Below are positions 1 through 5,505 of a stretch of DNA of 6,001 nucleotides, piece by piece. The DNA is from Alphaproteobacteria bacterium (GTDB taxonomy: Bacteria > Pseudomonadota > Alphaproteobacteria > Acetobacterales > Acetobacteraceae), in NCBI GenBank assembly GCA_026225015.1, contig JAMFRY010000093.1, positions 1 to 6,001 of the forward strand, given 5' to 3'. A program made the position numbers and the translations under genes. The notes under the pieces are model-generated. The model saw only the letters and a list, made by a program, of their open reading frames with translations. It was not told the origin of the DNA and made no database searches. Each line of letters opens with the position of its first letter. Positions within the stretch are counted from its first letter, which is position 1.

Positions 1-633
1 GATCTGCGCTCGCGCTTTCTGATCGCCATTGCCAGCGCGGCTGGCGCCAATGATTCCAACGCGCTGGAGCTTTATCTGCGCGGCGCGCTCACTGGAAGCT
101 TCCTCACTTTGCCGGAGTTGCGCGAGGCTGCCTTGCATGTCGCGGTTTATTCCGGCTGGTCCTGCGGCACGCTGGTCGATGCCGCGCTGACCCAGTTGGC
201 ATCCGCCCTGAAGCTGCCGGCCGCCCGCTTCACGCCGATCCGCCCGGAGAAGTGGGACCCGCAAACGCGGCTCGCCGAAGGCAGCGCCAATTTCGCTGCC
301 GTGATGGTGTTTGGCGGCCCGCAGCCGGACTCCGCCTATGCCGAAGGCGGCATTCTGAATTTCGTTTTCGGCGAGATGTGGATGCGCCCCGGCCTGGACC
401 AGCGCGCCCGGCGCTGGCTCACTTTGGTCGGGGTCGCCAACTCGGCCGCCAATATTCCCATCCGCAGCCATGTCTGGGCAGCCATGGCCAGCGGCAATGC
501 GACGCAGCGGGAGATGTACGAATTCGTGCTGCAATATGCGATCCATGCCGGCTGGCCGCGCGCCTCGGTGGTGAATGGCGCTGTGACGGAGCAGGGCGAC
601 CGCGTGGCAAAAAACCTGCCCTTCAACCCCTGA
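1..633 (+). CDS. Carboxymuconolactone decarboxylase (CMD)-family protein, two CMD-like repeats, 5' end outside the window
   Basis: The reading frame is open from base 1 to the TGA at 631-633, giving 210 visible residues, and the true start lies upstream. The TTG at 109 is internal, because the family pattern already starts before it. Two CMD-like helical repeats are visible. Repeat 1 (about residues 1-65) has a RFLIAIASAAG-like helix, LYLRGAL, then LPELREAALHVAVYSGW with His46 and Cys55. Repeat 2 (about residues 117-195) has RRWLTLVGVAN, a His157 in IRSHVWAAM, and EMYEFVLQYAIHAGWP with His182. The family includes gamma-carboxymuconolactone decarboxylase and AhpD-type proteins. No CxxC pair is seen, so an AhpD-like peroxidase role is not supported. 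Position upstream of dehydrogenases suggests a step in ring or lactone catabolism, which is inference. The family call is fairly sure; the substrate is unknown. Confidence 0.85.
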   Translation, partial: DLRSRFLIAIASAAGANDSNALELYLRGALTGSFLTLPELREAALHVAVYSGWSCGTLVDAALTQLASALKLPAARFTPIRPEKWDPQTRLAEGSANFAAVMVFGGPQPDSAYAEGGILNFVFGEMWMRPGLDQRARRWLTLVGVANSAANIPIRSHVWAAMASGNATQREMYEFVLQYAIHAGWPRASVVNGAVTEQGDRVAKNLPFNP

Positions 634-658
634 GCACCCAATCCAGCGGAGCAGAATA

Positions 659-1420
659 ATGCCGATTGTGAGCGACATGAAGGGCGAGGCAGCTTTGGTC
701 ACCGGCGCCGCCTCCGGTTTGGGTCGGGCAACGGCGCTGAAGCTGGCGCAGGCGGGCGCCGATCTCTGCATAGTCGACATCAATGCGGCAGGGCTGGAAG
801 AAACCGCCCAGCAGATCCGCGGCCTGGGGGTGAGCGTTCTGGCGCACGCGGCCGACCTCGCCGTTGCCGAGCATTGCCGCCTAGCCGTCGAAGCGACGGT
901 CGAAAAATTCGGGCGGCTGGATGCGCTCTGCAATGTCGCGGGATTGATCATCTTCACCAACTCGCCGGAAATGCCGGTGGCGGACTGGAACAAGACGCTT
1001 GCAGTCAATCTGAGTGCGCCTTTCCATCTCTCCCAGGCCGCCATCCCTCATCTGCTCGCCGGTAACGGCGCCATCGTGAACGTTGTCTCCAGCGCCGCCT
1101 TCATCGGCGAGGCCTATGCCGCCGCCTATTGCGCCACCAAGGCCGGGCTGCTTGGTTTAACCAAGGCGATGGCGATGGAGTACATGAAAAAACCCATCCG
1201 CATCAACGCGGTGGCGCCCGGCGGCATGATGACCAATATCGGCGCCAATCTGAAAATGCCCGAGGGCGTCGATTTCGACCTGATCAAGCGTTTTTCGGGC
1301 CTGCGCGGTTTGGTCGAGGTTGAAGACGTCGCCGCCATGATCGCCCATCTCGCCACCGACGCGGGCCGCGCCTTCCATGGCGCCTGCGTGACCATGGATC
1401 GCGGCATCACCGCCGGCTGA
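659..1420 (+). CDS. Short-chain dehydrogenase/reductase (classical SDR), 253 aa
   Basis: NAD(P)-dependent oxidoreductase acting on an alcohol or ketone, cytoplasmic. The N-terminal Rossmann motif is TGAASGLG (residues 15-22). Asp40 at the end of beta-2 (VDIN) favours NAD(H) over NADP(H). A NVAG variant of the NNAG motif is at 92-95. The catalytic tetrad is complete: Asn117, Ser144, Tyr157 and Lys161 (YCATK), with the usual 13-residue Ser-Tyr spacing. A NAVAPGG motif follows and the C terminus has VTMDRGITAG. The length is typical for classical SDRs. The ATG at 659 is chosen because GGAG at 648-651 lies 7 nt upstream; an in-frame ATG at 677 would remove six residues and cannot be excluded. It begins 25 bp after the CMD-family gene and ends 12 bp before the hydroxyacid dehydrogenase, so it is probably cotranscribed with both. 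Substrate unknown. Confidence 0.93.
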   Translation: MPIVSDMKGEAALVTGAASGLGRATALKLAQAGADLCIVDINAAGLEETAQQIRGLGVSVLAHAADLAVAEHCRLAVEATVEKFGRLDALCNVAGLIIFTNSPEMPVADWNKTLAVNLSAPFHLSQAAIPHLLAGNGAIVNVVSSAAFIGEAYAAAYCATKAGLLGLTKAMAMEYMKKPIRINAVAPGGMMTNIGANLKMPEGVDFDLIKRFSGLRGLVEVEDVAAMIAHLATDAGRAFHGACVTMDRGITAG

Positions 1421-1425
1421 AGGAG
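1420..1425 (+). promoter_or_regulatory. Shine-Dalgarno site that points to an ATC start
   Basis: A full AAGGAG overlaps the last base of the upstream TGA stop. The codon seven bases downstream is ATC at 1433. No ATG, GTG, TTG or CTG occurs in frame between the TGA and the ATG at 1490. The next start-like ATG is 64 bases from this site, too far for it to serve. Confidence 0.75.
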
Positions 1426-1432
1426 CAGAACC

Positions 1433-2245
1433 ATCGAGACCGCAAAACCCAATATCGGCTTCATCGGCCTTGGCAGCCAGGGTGCTCCGATGGCGCGCCG
1501 TATCGTCGAATCCGGTTTTCCGCTCCTGCTCTGGGCCAGACGGCCGGCATCGCTGGAGCCCTTTGCCGATACCCAGGCACGCATCGCCGCCAGCCCGGCC
1601 GAGTTGGGCGCGGCCTGCGATATCGTATGCATTTGTGTCGTCGATGATGCAGGGGTGGCTGAGATTGCCGAGGTGCTGTTCGCCGCCATGCGCCCCGGCA
1701 GCCGGCTGGTGATCCATTCCACCATCAACCCCGGCACCTGCATCGCGCTTGCGGAGAAATTTGCCACGCGCGGCGTTGCGGTAATCGACGCGCCGGTCAG
1801 CGGCGGCGGGCCGGGTGCTGCTGCTGGCACGCTCACCGTCATGGCTGGCGGTGCTGCCGAAGATGTCGCGGCCGTTCGGCCGGTTTTTGAAAGTTTCGCG
1901 GGTCTTATTTCGCATCTTGGCGGCATCGGCGCCGGGCAGCTTGCCAAGCTCGTCAACAACACGCTGATGGCGGCGAACATGGCGCTGGCGGATGCCGCAC
2001 TTGGCGCCAGCGCCGCGTTGGGATTGGATCAGGCGGCGCTGATTGATCTGGTAAAGGCAAGCAGCGGGCGCAGTTATGGTTTTGAGGTCCGCGCGCGGCT
2101 CCGGGATGTGTCGCTATTCATCCACGGCGCCAAGCTGCTTGCCAAGGATGTCGGTCTGCTGGGCTCGGTGCTTGGTTGCGATCCTGGTTTCGAGGCCATG
2201 CAGGTAGCAGCAAAACCTTTCCTGGAGCGGATAGTTTCAGTCTAG
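1433..2245 (+). CDS. NAD(P)-dependent beta-hydroxyacid dehydrogenase (3-hydroxyisobutyrate dehydrogenase / tartronate semialdehyde reductase family), probable ATC start
   Basis: Oxidises or reduces a beta-hydroxyacid/semialdehyde pair in the cytoplasm. Read from 1433 the product is 270 residues, a little short of the usual 290-300. Family signatures in order: Rossmann motif GFIGLGSQGAPMA (residues 9-21, Gln where Met is usual), HSTINP (about 94-99), substrate motif DAPVSGG followed by GAAAGTLTVMAGG (about 119-140), catalytic-lysine motif GAGQLAKLVNN with Lys172, and a C-terminal LAKD motif. With the ATC start the lysine falls at 172, close to its usual place in the family. The first ordinary start, ATG 1490, would cut away the glycine-rich loop and leave 251 residues, so it is unlikely to give a working enzyme, although a weak AGGG lies at 1479-1482. 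The frame is the same as that of the upstream SDR, with one TGA and four codons between them. Substrate is not readable from sequence. Confidence 0.88.
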   Translation: METAKPNIGFIGLGSQGAPMARRIVESGFPLLLWARRPASLEPFADTQARIAASPAELGAACDIVCICVVDDAGVAEIAEVLFAAMRPGSRLVIHSTINPGTCIALAEKFATRGVAVIDAPVSGGGPGAAAGTLTVMAGGAAEDVAAVRPVFESFAGLISHLGGIGAGQLAKLVNNTLMAANMALADAALGASAALGLDQAALIDLVKASSGRSYGFEVRARLRDVSLFIHGAKLLAKDVGLLGSVLGCDPGFEAMQVAAKPFLERIVSV

Positions 2246-2274
2246 CAGCGCCAACGCCCTCGATTAACAAAAGT

Positions 2275-2305
2275 CTTTTTGCTACTTTTTCTACAGAAAA
2301 AGAAG
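2275..2305 (+). other. A/T-rich hairpin and near-duplicate in the spacer before the second SDR
   Basis: CTTTTT (2285-2290) pairs with AAAAAG (2297-2302) around the loop CTACAG. The stem extends by two pairs beyond an A-A mismatch (2282-2283 with 2304-2305). An alternative pairing uses TCTTTTT at 2274-2280 with AAAAAGA at 2297-2303. The left side is itself a near tandem repeat (CTTTTTGCTA then CTTTTTCTA). It stands out against GC-rich surroundings. No U-tract follows on either strand, so an ordinary intrinsic terminator is doubtful. It may be an intergenic repeat element, an mRNA processing or stability element, or part of a promoter region for the downstream SDR. Confidence 0.45.
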
Positions 2306-2322
2306 ATTCTCAACTCTTCCCC

Positions 2323-2327
2323 GGAGG
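2323..2327 (+). promoter_or_regulatory. Shine-Dalgarno site deciding a GTG start
   Basis: GGAGG lies five bases before the GTG at 2333. This outweighs the upstream in-frame TTG at 2279, whose extra 18 residues (LFLQKKK-like) come from the A/T-rich hairpin and are not SDR-like. Confidence 0.75.
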
Positions 2328-2332
2328 CCGCT

Positions 2333-3118
2333 GTGAGCTTTTCCCTCGACCAGTTTCGTCTAGACGGCAAAACCGCCATCGTCACCGGCGCCGGCGGCCG
2401 CGGCAACAGCATTGGCCGTTCCTATGCCCTGGGTCTGGCCGCTGCCGGAGCTGCGGTGGTGGTGGCGGACATCAACGGCGCCGGCGCGCAGGCGGTGGCG
2501 GAGGAGATCATTGCCGGCGGCGGCAAGGCGATTGGCATTGCCGCCGATATCAGCTCCAAGGAATCGGTGTCCGTTATGGCGGATGGGGCGATTTCGGCCT
2601 TTGGCGGCATCGACATATTGGTGAATAACGCGGCATTAATGGCGGAACTGGGCCATCTCGCCGCCGCCGATATTTCGCTTGAGGAATGGAATCGCATCAT
2701 GAATGTCAACGTCACCGGTGCGCTCATCTGCGCTCAGGCGGTGATTCCGGCCATGCGGCGGCGGGGCGGCGGGCGCATTGTCAACCAGGTTTCCGGCGGC
2801 GCGTTTCCGGCGGCGTCGATTTACGGGATCAGCAAGCTTGCCTTGCTTGGCCTCACCACCACGCTGGCCCGCCAGCTTGGCCGGGAGGGTATTGCGGTCA
2901 ACGCGATTGCGCCCGGCAATGTCACCAGCGATGCGGGCCGCCAGCTCACTCCCGATGATTCGCCTTTCATCAAATTTCTGGAGATGAGCGTTGCGATGCG
3001 CGTTCGCGGCACGCCGGATGAGTTGGTCGGCACGCTGCTGCTGCTTTGCTCGCATGCCGGCGCCTGGATCACTGGCCAGGTGATTCACGTGGATGGCGGC
3101 TGGATTTTACGGCCCTAG
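2333..3118 (+). CDS. Short-chain dehydrogenase/reductase with variant glycine-rich loop, 261 aa, GTG start
   Basis: Cytoplasmic NAD(P)-dependent oxidoreductase. The nucleotide loop reads TGAGGRGNSIGR (residues 18-29), a lengthened form of the classical TGxxxGxG. Asp46 in VADIN suggests NAD(H). The NNAA motif is at 98-101. Asn126 fits the tetrad Asn. The active site is VNQVSGG with Ser154, then Tyr164 and Lys168 (YGISK), so the Ser-Tyr gap is 10 rather than the common 13 residues; I recall SDR groups with the same NQxS...Y layout, so this looks like a subfamily feature rather than damage. NAIAPGN follows, and the C terminus ITGQVIHVDGGW is typical for FabG-like SDRs. It differs clearly from the SDR at 659-1420, so the two are unlikely to be a recent duplication. 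The 87-bp gap before it allows either its own promoter or operon read-through. Substrate unknown. Confidence 0.92.
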   Translation: MSFSLDQFRLDGKTAIVTGAGGRGNSIGRSYALGLAAAGAAVVVADINGAGAQAVAEEIIAGGGKAIGIAADISSKESVSVMADGAISAFGGIDILVNNAALMAELGHLAAADISLEEWNRIMNVNVTGALICAQAVIPAMRRRGGGRIVNQVSGGAFPAASIYGISKLALLGLTTTLARQLGREGIAVNAIAPGNVTSDAGRQLTPDDSPFIKFLEMSVAMRVRGTPDELVGTLLLLCSHAGAWITGQVIHVDGGWILRP

Positions 3119-3119
3119 G

Positions 3120-3175
3120 AAAATCCAGGCTTCAAAATTCAAGCCTCAAAATTCAGGCCCCAAAATTCAGGCCCC
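3120..3175. repeat. Four tandem 14-bp units between convergent genes
   Basis: Units begin at 3120, 3134, 3148 and 3162. The last two are identical (AAAATTCAGGCCCC); the first two differ from them at a few positions (AAAATCCAGGCTTC, AAAATTCAAGCCTC). The array starts one base after the TAG stop of the plus-strand SDR and runs into the 3' end of the minus-strand regulator, supplying its TGA (complement of 3167-3169). Between units 1 and 2 there is an inverted repeat, AGGCTT (3127-3132) and AAGCCT (3141-3146), with an 8-nt loop. Confidence 0.9.
3127..3146. terminator. Possible weak bidirectional terminator hairpin
   Basis: A six-pair stem AGGCTT/AAGCCT with an 8-nt A/T-rich loop lies in the 48-bp gap between convergent genes, where a shared terminator would be expected. 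On the minus strand it is followed two bases later by ATTTT; on the plus strand there is no T-tract. The stem is short, so this is a tentative call. Confidence 0.25.
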
Positions 3176-3880
3176 ATCGCCGCGCGCGACCACTTCCCGC
3201 AGCCGCCGCAGCGTCTCGTTACGATGCCGGTCCGCCTCGAAGCGCGCCAGGCTCTCATCATGCTGCAACACCGCCAGCAATATCCGGCGCCGTCCCGCCC
3301 GCCAAATTTCAACATCCGCATCGGTTGGAAATAACGGCGGCATTGGCTTTTGGCTGTAATGGCGCAGGGTGACGCGGGAGAGCAGTTCGATCACCGGCCG
3401 CTCGGTCATTCTGAACAGCAGGTTGTGCAAATCCCGCTCAAACGCGATCCGTTGCGCCGACGTGGCGCAAAAATCGATCCGCGCCACCAGCTCGCGCAAT
3501 TCCACCAGCAGGTTTTCATTGGTGCAGTGGGATGCCGCGGCGTTTAATTCGCCCTCCAGCAGTGTCACCATTTCCATCGCCTCATGGTTATGGCTGCCGT
3601 GCAGGCTCAACCAGGCCCCCAGCGCGCGTTCCAGCGCCGCCGCATCCGGTCGCACGCCATAATATCCGCCGCCCGGCCCGCGCCGCACCATCAGCAGGCC
3701 TTCATGCTCCAGCACCCTGGCCGCCTGTTGAACCGTCACAATGCCGACGCCAAGCTCGGCCGCCAGGCTGCGCAGTGAGCCGATCTGCGCGCCTGGCGGG
3801 CTTTCCAGCACGCGCTTGCGCAATTGCTCGGCGCTCACTTTCACCAAACGCTGCGGTTGCTTTCCGTTCGTCTTGTCCAA
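3167..3880 (-). CDS. GntR-family transcriptional regulator, FCD (FadR-like) effector domain, 237 aa, TTG start
   Basis: DNA-binding repressor or activator that likely senses a small organic acid. An N-terminal winged helix-turn-helix spans about residues 18-76, with the GntR pattern SLRSLAAELGVGIVTVQQA and LEHEGLLMVRRGPGGGYY. An all-helical FCD domain follows (about 85-232). Of the usual metal-site histidines, His152 (ERDLH) and His219 (EADRH) are present, but the intermediate one appears as Arg (R197-R199), and the usual Asp before the first His appears as Glu148, so metal binding may be altered. The frame is open back to 4087, but the arginine-rich extension is not GntR-like. The TTG at 3880 is chosen because AAGGA lies five bases upstream. 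The gene diverges from the amidohydrolase, its most likely target, and converges on the second SDR. The stop codon lies inside a tandem repeat. Confidence 0.88.
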   Translation of the reverse strand: MDKTNGKQPQRLVKVSAEQLRKRVLESPPGAQIGSLRSLAAELGVGIVTVQQAARVLEHEGLLMVRRGPGGGYYGVRPDAAALERALGAWLSLHGSHNHEAMEMVTLLEGELNAAASHCTNENLLVELRELVARIDFCATSAQRIAFERDLHNLLFRMTERPVIELLSRVTLRHYSQKPMPPLFPTDADVEIWRAGRRRILLAVLQHDESLARFEADRHRNETLRRLREVVARGDGA

Positions 3881-3888
3881 GCTTGTCC
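3872..3888. promoter_or_regulatory. Direct repeat across the regulator start
   Basis: CTTGTCC occurs at 3872-3878 and 3882-3888, a 10-bp period, covering the regulator's TTG start codon and Shine-Dalgarno site. One-helical-turn spacing could suit a protein contact and autoregulation, but 7-bp repeats arise by chance and the bases are partly coding. Confidence 0.2.
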
Positions 3889-4110
3889 TTAACTGTGCCG
3901 CTTGCCTGTGGCGCCGGCGAGTCTTGCCACGCCCAGTCGGCAATCGCCAGGGCGTTGACTCCTTGCGTTTTCTCCCAACCGGCCGTGACGCGCATTGAAG
4001 GAATCCGCAATACGTGATAGGTCCCGACCCTGACTTTCGAGGAACGCGACCCCAACTTCCGGCACGTGGGAAGAAGCGGTTGCCCATTCATATTTTATAG
4101 GGGAACGAAA
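3881..4110. promoter_or_regulatory. Divergent intergenic region between regulator and amidohydrolase
   Basis: These 230 bp separate two divergent start codons and must hold the promoters for both. No convincing -35/-10 pair was found on either strand; TTGACT (3955-3960) and TTGAAG (3995-4000) lack a good -10 at 16-18 bp. Short symmetric elements are GGTC-CC-GACC (4020-4029) and CTTCC (4056-4060) with GGAAG (4069-4073) around CACGTG, both possible operators. TATTTTAT (4091-4098) directly precedes the amidohydrolase ribosome binding site. The minus-strand open frames here read as arginine-rich, low-likelihood protein. Confidence 0.5.
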
Positions 4111-5376
4111 ATGGCGGATGGTGATACAGCAGAACTAGCAACGGCAGCCAAAAGATACTGGTCGGCCGATGGCTACCTGCCCGGCGGTGTCATCCGCGAG
4201 GTTGACTACGCCAAAGCCTCCCGCGGCTTGGACGCTTCGCTCGCCGGCATCAAGATCGTGGATTGCGACACCCACACCACCGAAGCGCCGGACCTCTTCA
4301 CCTCCCGCGCACCCGCCAAGTACAAGGGCAGGGTGCCGGAAGTGCGCCGCGTCAACGGCACCGATTTCTGGTTTTGCGGCGATCGTAATTTCGGCTCGCT
4401 CGGCGGCAATGTCATCGGTGCCGATAACAACAAACTGCTCGGCCGCCTGGCATTCCCCAAGCTGGAGGAAGCCCATCCCGGCGGGCATCTGACCAAGGAA
4501 CGCCTGCAAGCGATGGACGATATGGGCATCTGGGCGCAGATCTGCTACCAGAATTCCGGCGTCACCCAGGCCGGCTCGCTGATGTCGCTCGGCGATCCGG
4601 AGCTGGCGCTCACGATCATCAAAATCTACAACGATGCCGGCATCGAGCGGCAGATCGCCTCCGGCCAGCGCCTATTCACCCTCGCTCACCTGCCGCTCTG
4701 GGACAAGGCCGAGCTGATCGCCGAAGCCCGCCGCTGCATCGATTTGGACGTCAAGGGCTTCGTGTTGCCCGACACGCCCGAGCGTCTCGGTCTGCCCTCC
4801 TTCCTGAACGATTACTGGACCCCGCTGCTCGAGATGTGCGCGGCCACCGGCACCCCGATCAACTTCCATCTGAACGCCGCCATCGACCCGAACACCCTCA
4901 CCTGGCAGGGCTTCCAGTTCGAACAAACCCTCTCGGTCGTCGCCACCATGTTCTCCATCGGCAACGCCGCCACCATGGGCAACTGGATGGTCAGCGGGCG
5001 GCTCGACCAATTTCCCAAGCTCAAAATCGGCCTGATCGAAAGCGGCATGGGCTGGGTTCCCTTCGCCGTGGAGGCGTTGGAGCATCAGTTCGACGAAATG
5101 CTGCCGAAAATGTCGAAAGTGTTGACCCGCCGTCCCTGGCAATATTTCCGCGACCATTTCTTCGTCACCTACTGGTTCGAGAAAGTCGGTCCGAAGCTGC
5201 TCCTGGAGACCATCGGCGTGGACAACGTGCTGTTCGAGACCGATTTCCCGCACCCCACCTCGCTCTATCCGGGTGTGCAGGAGCATCTGGTGGAAACCCT
5301 CGGCGGCTATGACTATGAAATCCGCAAGAAGGTGCTGCAAACCAACGCGACCCGACTATACAACCTGCCGTTCTAG
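4111..5376 (+). CDS. Amidohydrolase-2 family TIM-barrel protein (ACMSD / aromatic-acid decarboxylase-like fold), 421 aa
   Basis: Predicted cytoplasmic metal-dependent hydrolase or decarboxylase. Family landmarks: VDCDTHTTE (residues 51-58) at the first beta strand with His55, metal-ligand-type His253 in NFHLNA, IESGMGW (309-315) where other members carry a His, and FETDFPHP (375-382) with the catalytic-type Asp378. The usual HxH of the ACMSD group is replaced by H-x-x-E, as in many uncharacterised members of the superfamily, so metal content is uncertain. About 45 residues precede the barrel and look like a clade-specific extension. The ATG at 4111 is preferred over an upstream in-frame GTG (4066) because AGGGGA at 4099-4104 lies six bases before it. 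The gene is divergent from the FCD regulator and stands in a run of redox enzymes, suggesting catabolism of a carboxylated or cyclic compound; the substrate is not known. The TAG stop sits inside a 12-bp tandem duplication. Confidence 0.9.
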   Translation: MADGDTAELATAAKRYWSADGYLPGGVIREVDYAKASRGLDASLAGIKIVDCDTHTTEAPDLFTSRAPAKYKGRVPEVRRVNGTDFWFCGDRNFGSLGGNVIGADNNKLLGRLAFPKLEEAHPGGHLTKERLQAMDDMGIWAQICYQNSGVTQAGSLMSLGDPELALTIIKIYNDAGIERQIASGQRLFTLAHLPLWDKAELIAEARRCIDLDVKGFVLPDTPERLGLPSFLNDYWTPLLEMCAATGTPINFHLNAAIDPNTLTWQGFQFEQTLSVVATMFSIGNAATMGNWMVSGRLDQFPKLKIGLIESGMGWVPFAVEALEHQFDEMLPKMSKVLTRRPWQYFRDHFFVTYWFEKVGPKLLLETIGVDNVLFETDFPHPTSLYPGVQEHLVETLGGYDYEIRKKVLQTNATRLYNLPF

Positions 5377-5396
5377 ATTTTTGGCTAGATTTTTGG
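5373..5396. repeat. Perfect 12-bp tandem duplication at the amidohydrolase stop codon
   Basis: CTAGATTTTTGG occurs twice head to tail (5373-5384 and 5385-5396). The first copy contains the TAG stop; the second repeats the TAG out of use. The copies are identical, which suggests a recent slippage event. Confidence 0.92.
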
Positions 5397-5399
5397 CCC

Positions 5400-5425
5400 C
5401 TCATCGGACTTGCGGGTCCGGTGAG
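5400..5425 (+). other. Strong hairpin downstream of the amidohydrolase
   Basis: CTCATCGGAC (5400-5409) pairs with GTCCGGTGAG (5416-5425), ten pairs with one G-T wobble and a 6-nt loop TTGCGG. No T-tract follows on either strand; on the plus strand the T-runs lie before it. It could protect the 3' end of the amidohydrolase mRNA, act as a terminator without a U-tract, or be an interspersed palindromic repeat. Confidence 0.6.
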
Positions 5426-5467
5426 CGGCCGCCAGTTCAGAATCAACCGTTTCAGTTATCTGCAAGC

Positions 5468-5492
5468 GCTGGCGGGGCAAAACCTCGCCGGT
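5468..5492 (+). promoter_or_regulatory. Leader hairpin directly before the small gene's ribosome binding site
   Basis: GGCGGGG (5471-5477) pairs with CCTCGCC (5483-5489) around the loop CAAAA, with one G-T pair, and up to three more outer pairs (5468-5470 with 5490-5492). It ends two bases before the AAGGAG at 5495. Such placement could affect ribosome access or be simple GC-rich coincidence. Confidence 0.4.
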
Positions 5493-5494
5493 CC

Positions 5495-5500
5495 AAGGAG
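5495..5500 (+). promoter_or_regulatory. Shine-Dalgarno site deciding the ATG start of the small gene
   Basis: AAGGAG lies five bases before the ATG at 5506. The adjacent in-frame GTG at 5503 is only two bases away, too close, so ATG is the better start. Confidence 0.65.
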
Positions 5501-5505
5501 TAGTG

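Noticed and set aside
1126..1980. Long minus-strand frame (284 aa) opposite the SDR and hydroxyacid dehydrogenase
   Set aside because: Antisense shadow produced by high-GC codon use; the plus strand carries complete family motifs throughout the same bases.
3120..3175. CRISPR array or phage attachment site
   Set aside because: Contiguous 14-bp units without spacers, and no integrase, tRNA or other mobile-element gene in the window.
3955..3983. Sigma-70 promoter with TTGACT as -35
   Set aside because: At 17-bp spacing the -10 position reads ACCGGC, which is not a plausible -10.
3881..4087. N-terminal extension of the GntR regulator to position 4087 (about 69 more residues)
   Set aside because: The extension is arginine-rich and unlike any GntR N terminus, while the TTG at 3880 has a well-spaced AAGGA. 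It would also occupy the whole divergent promoter region.
3702..4091. Minus-strand 129-aa frame overlapping the regulator
   Set aside because: It overlaps the regulator in another frame, shows no family pattern, and has the low-complexity look of a shadow frame.
4672..5340. Minus-strand 222-aa frame inside the amidohydrolase
   Set aside because: Antisense shadow of a gene with clear TIM-barrel motifs; its composition mirrors the sense codons.
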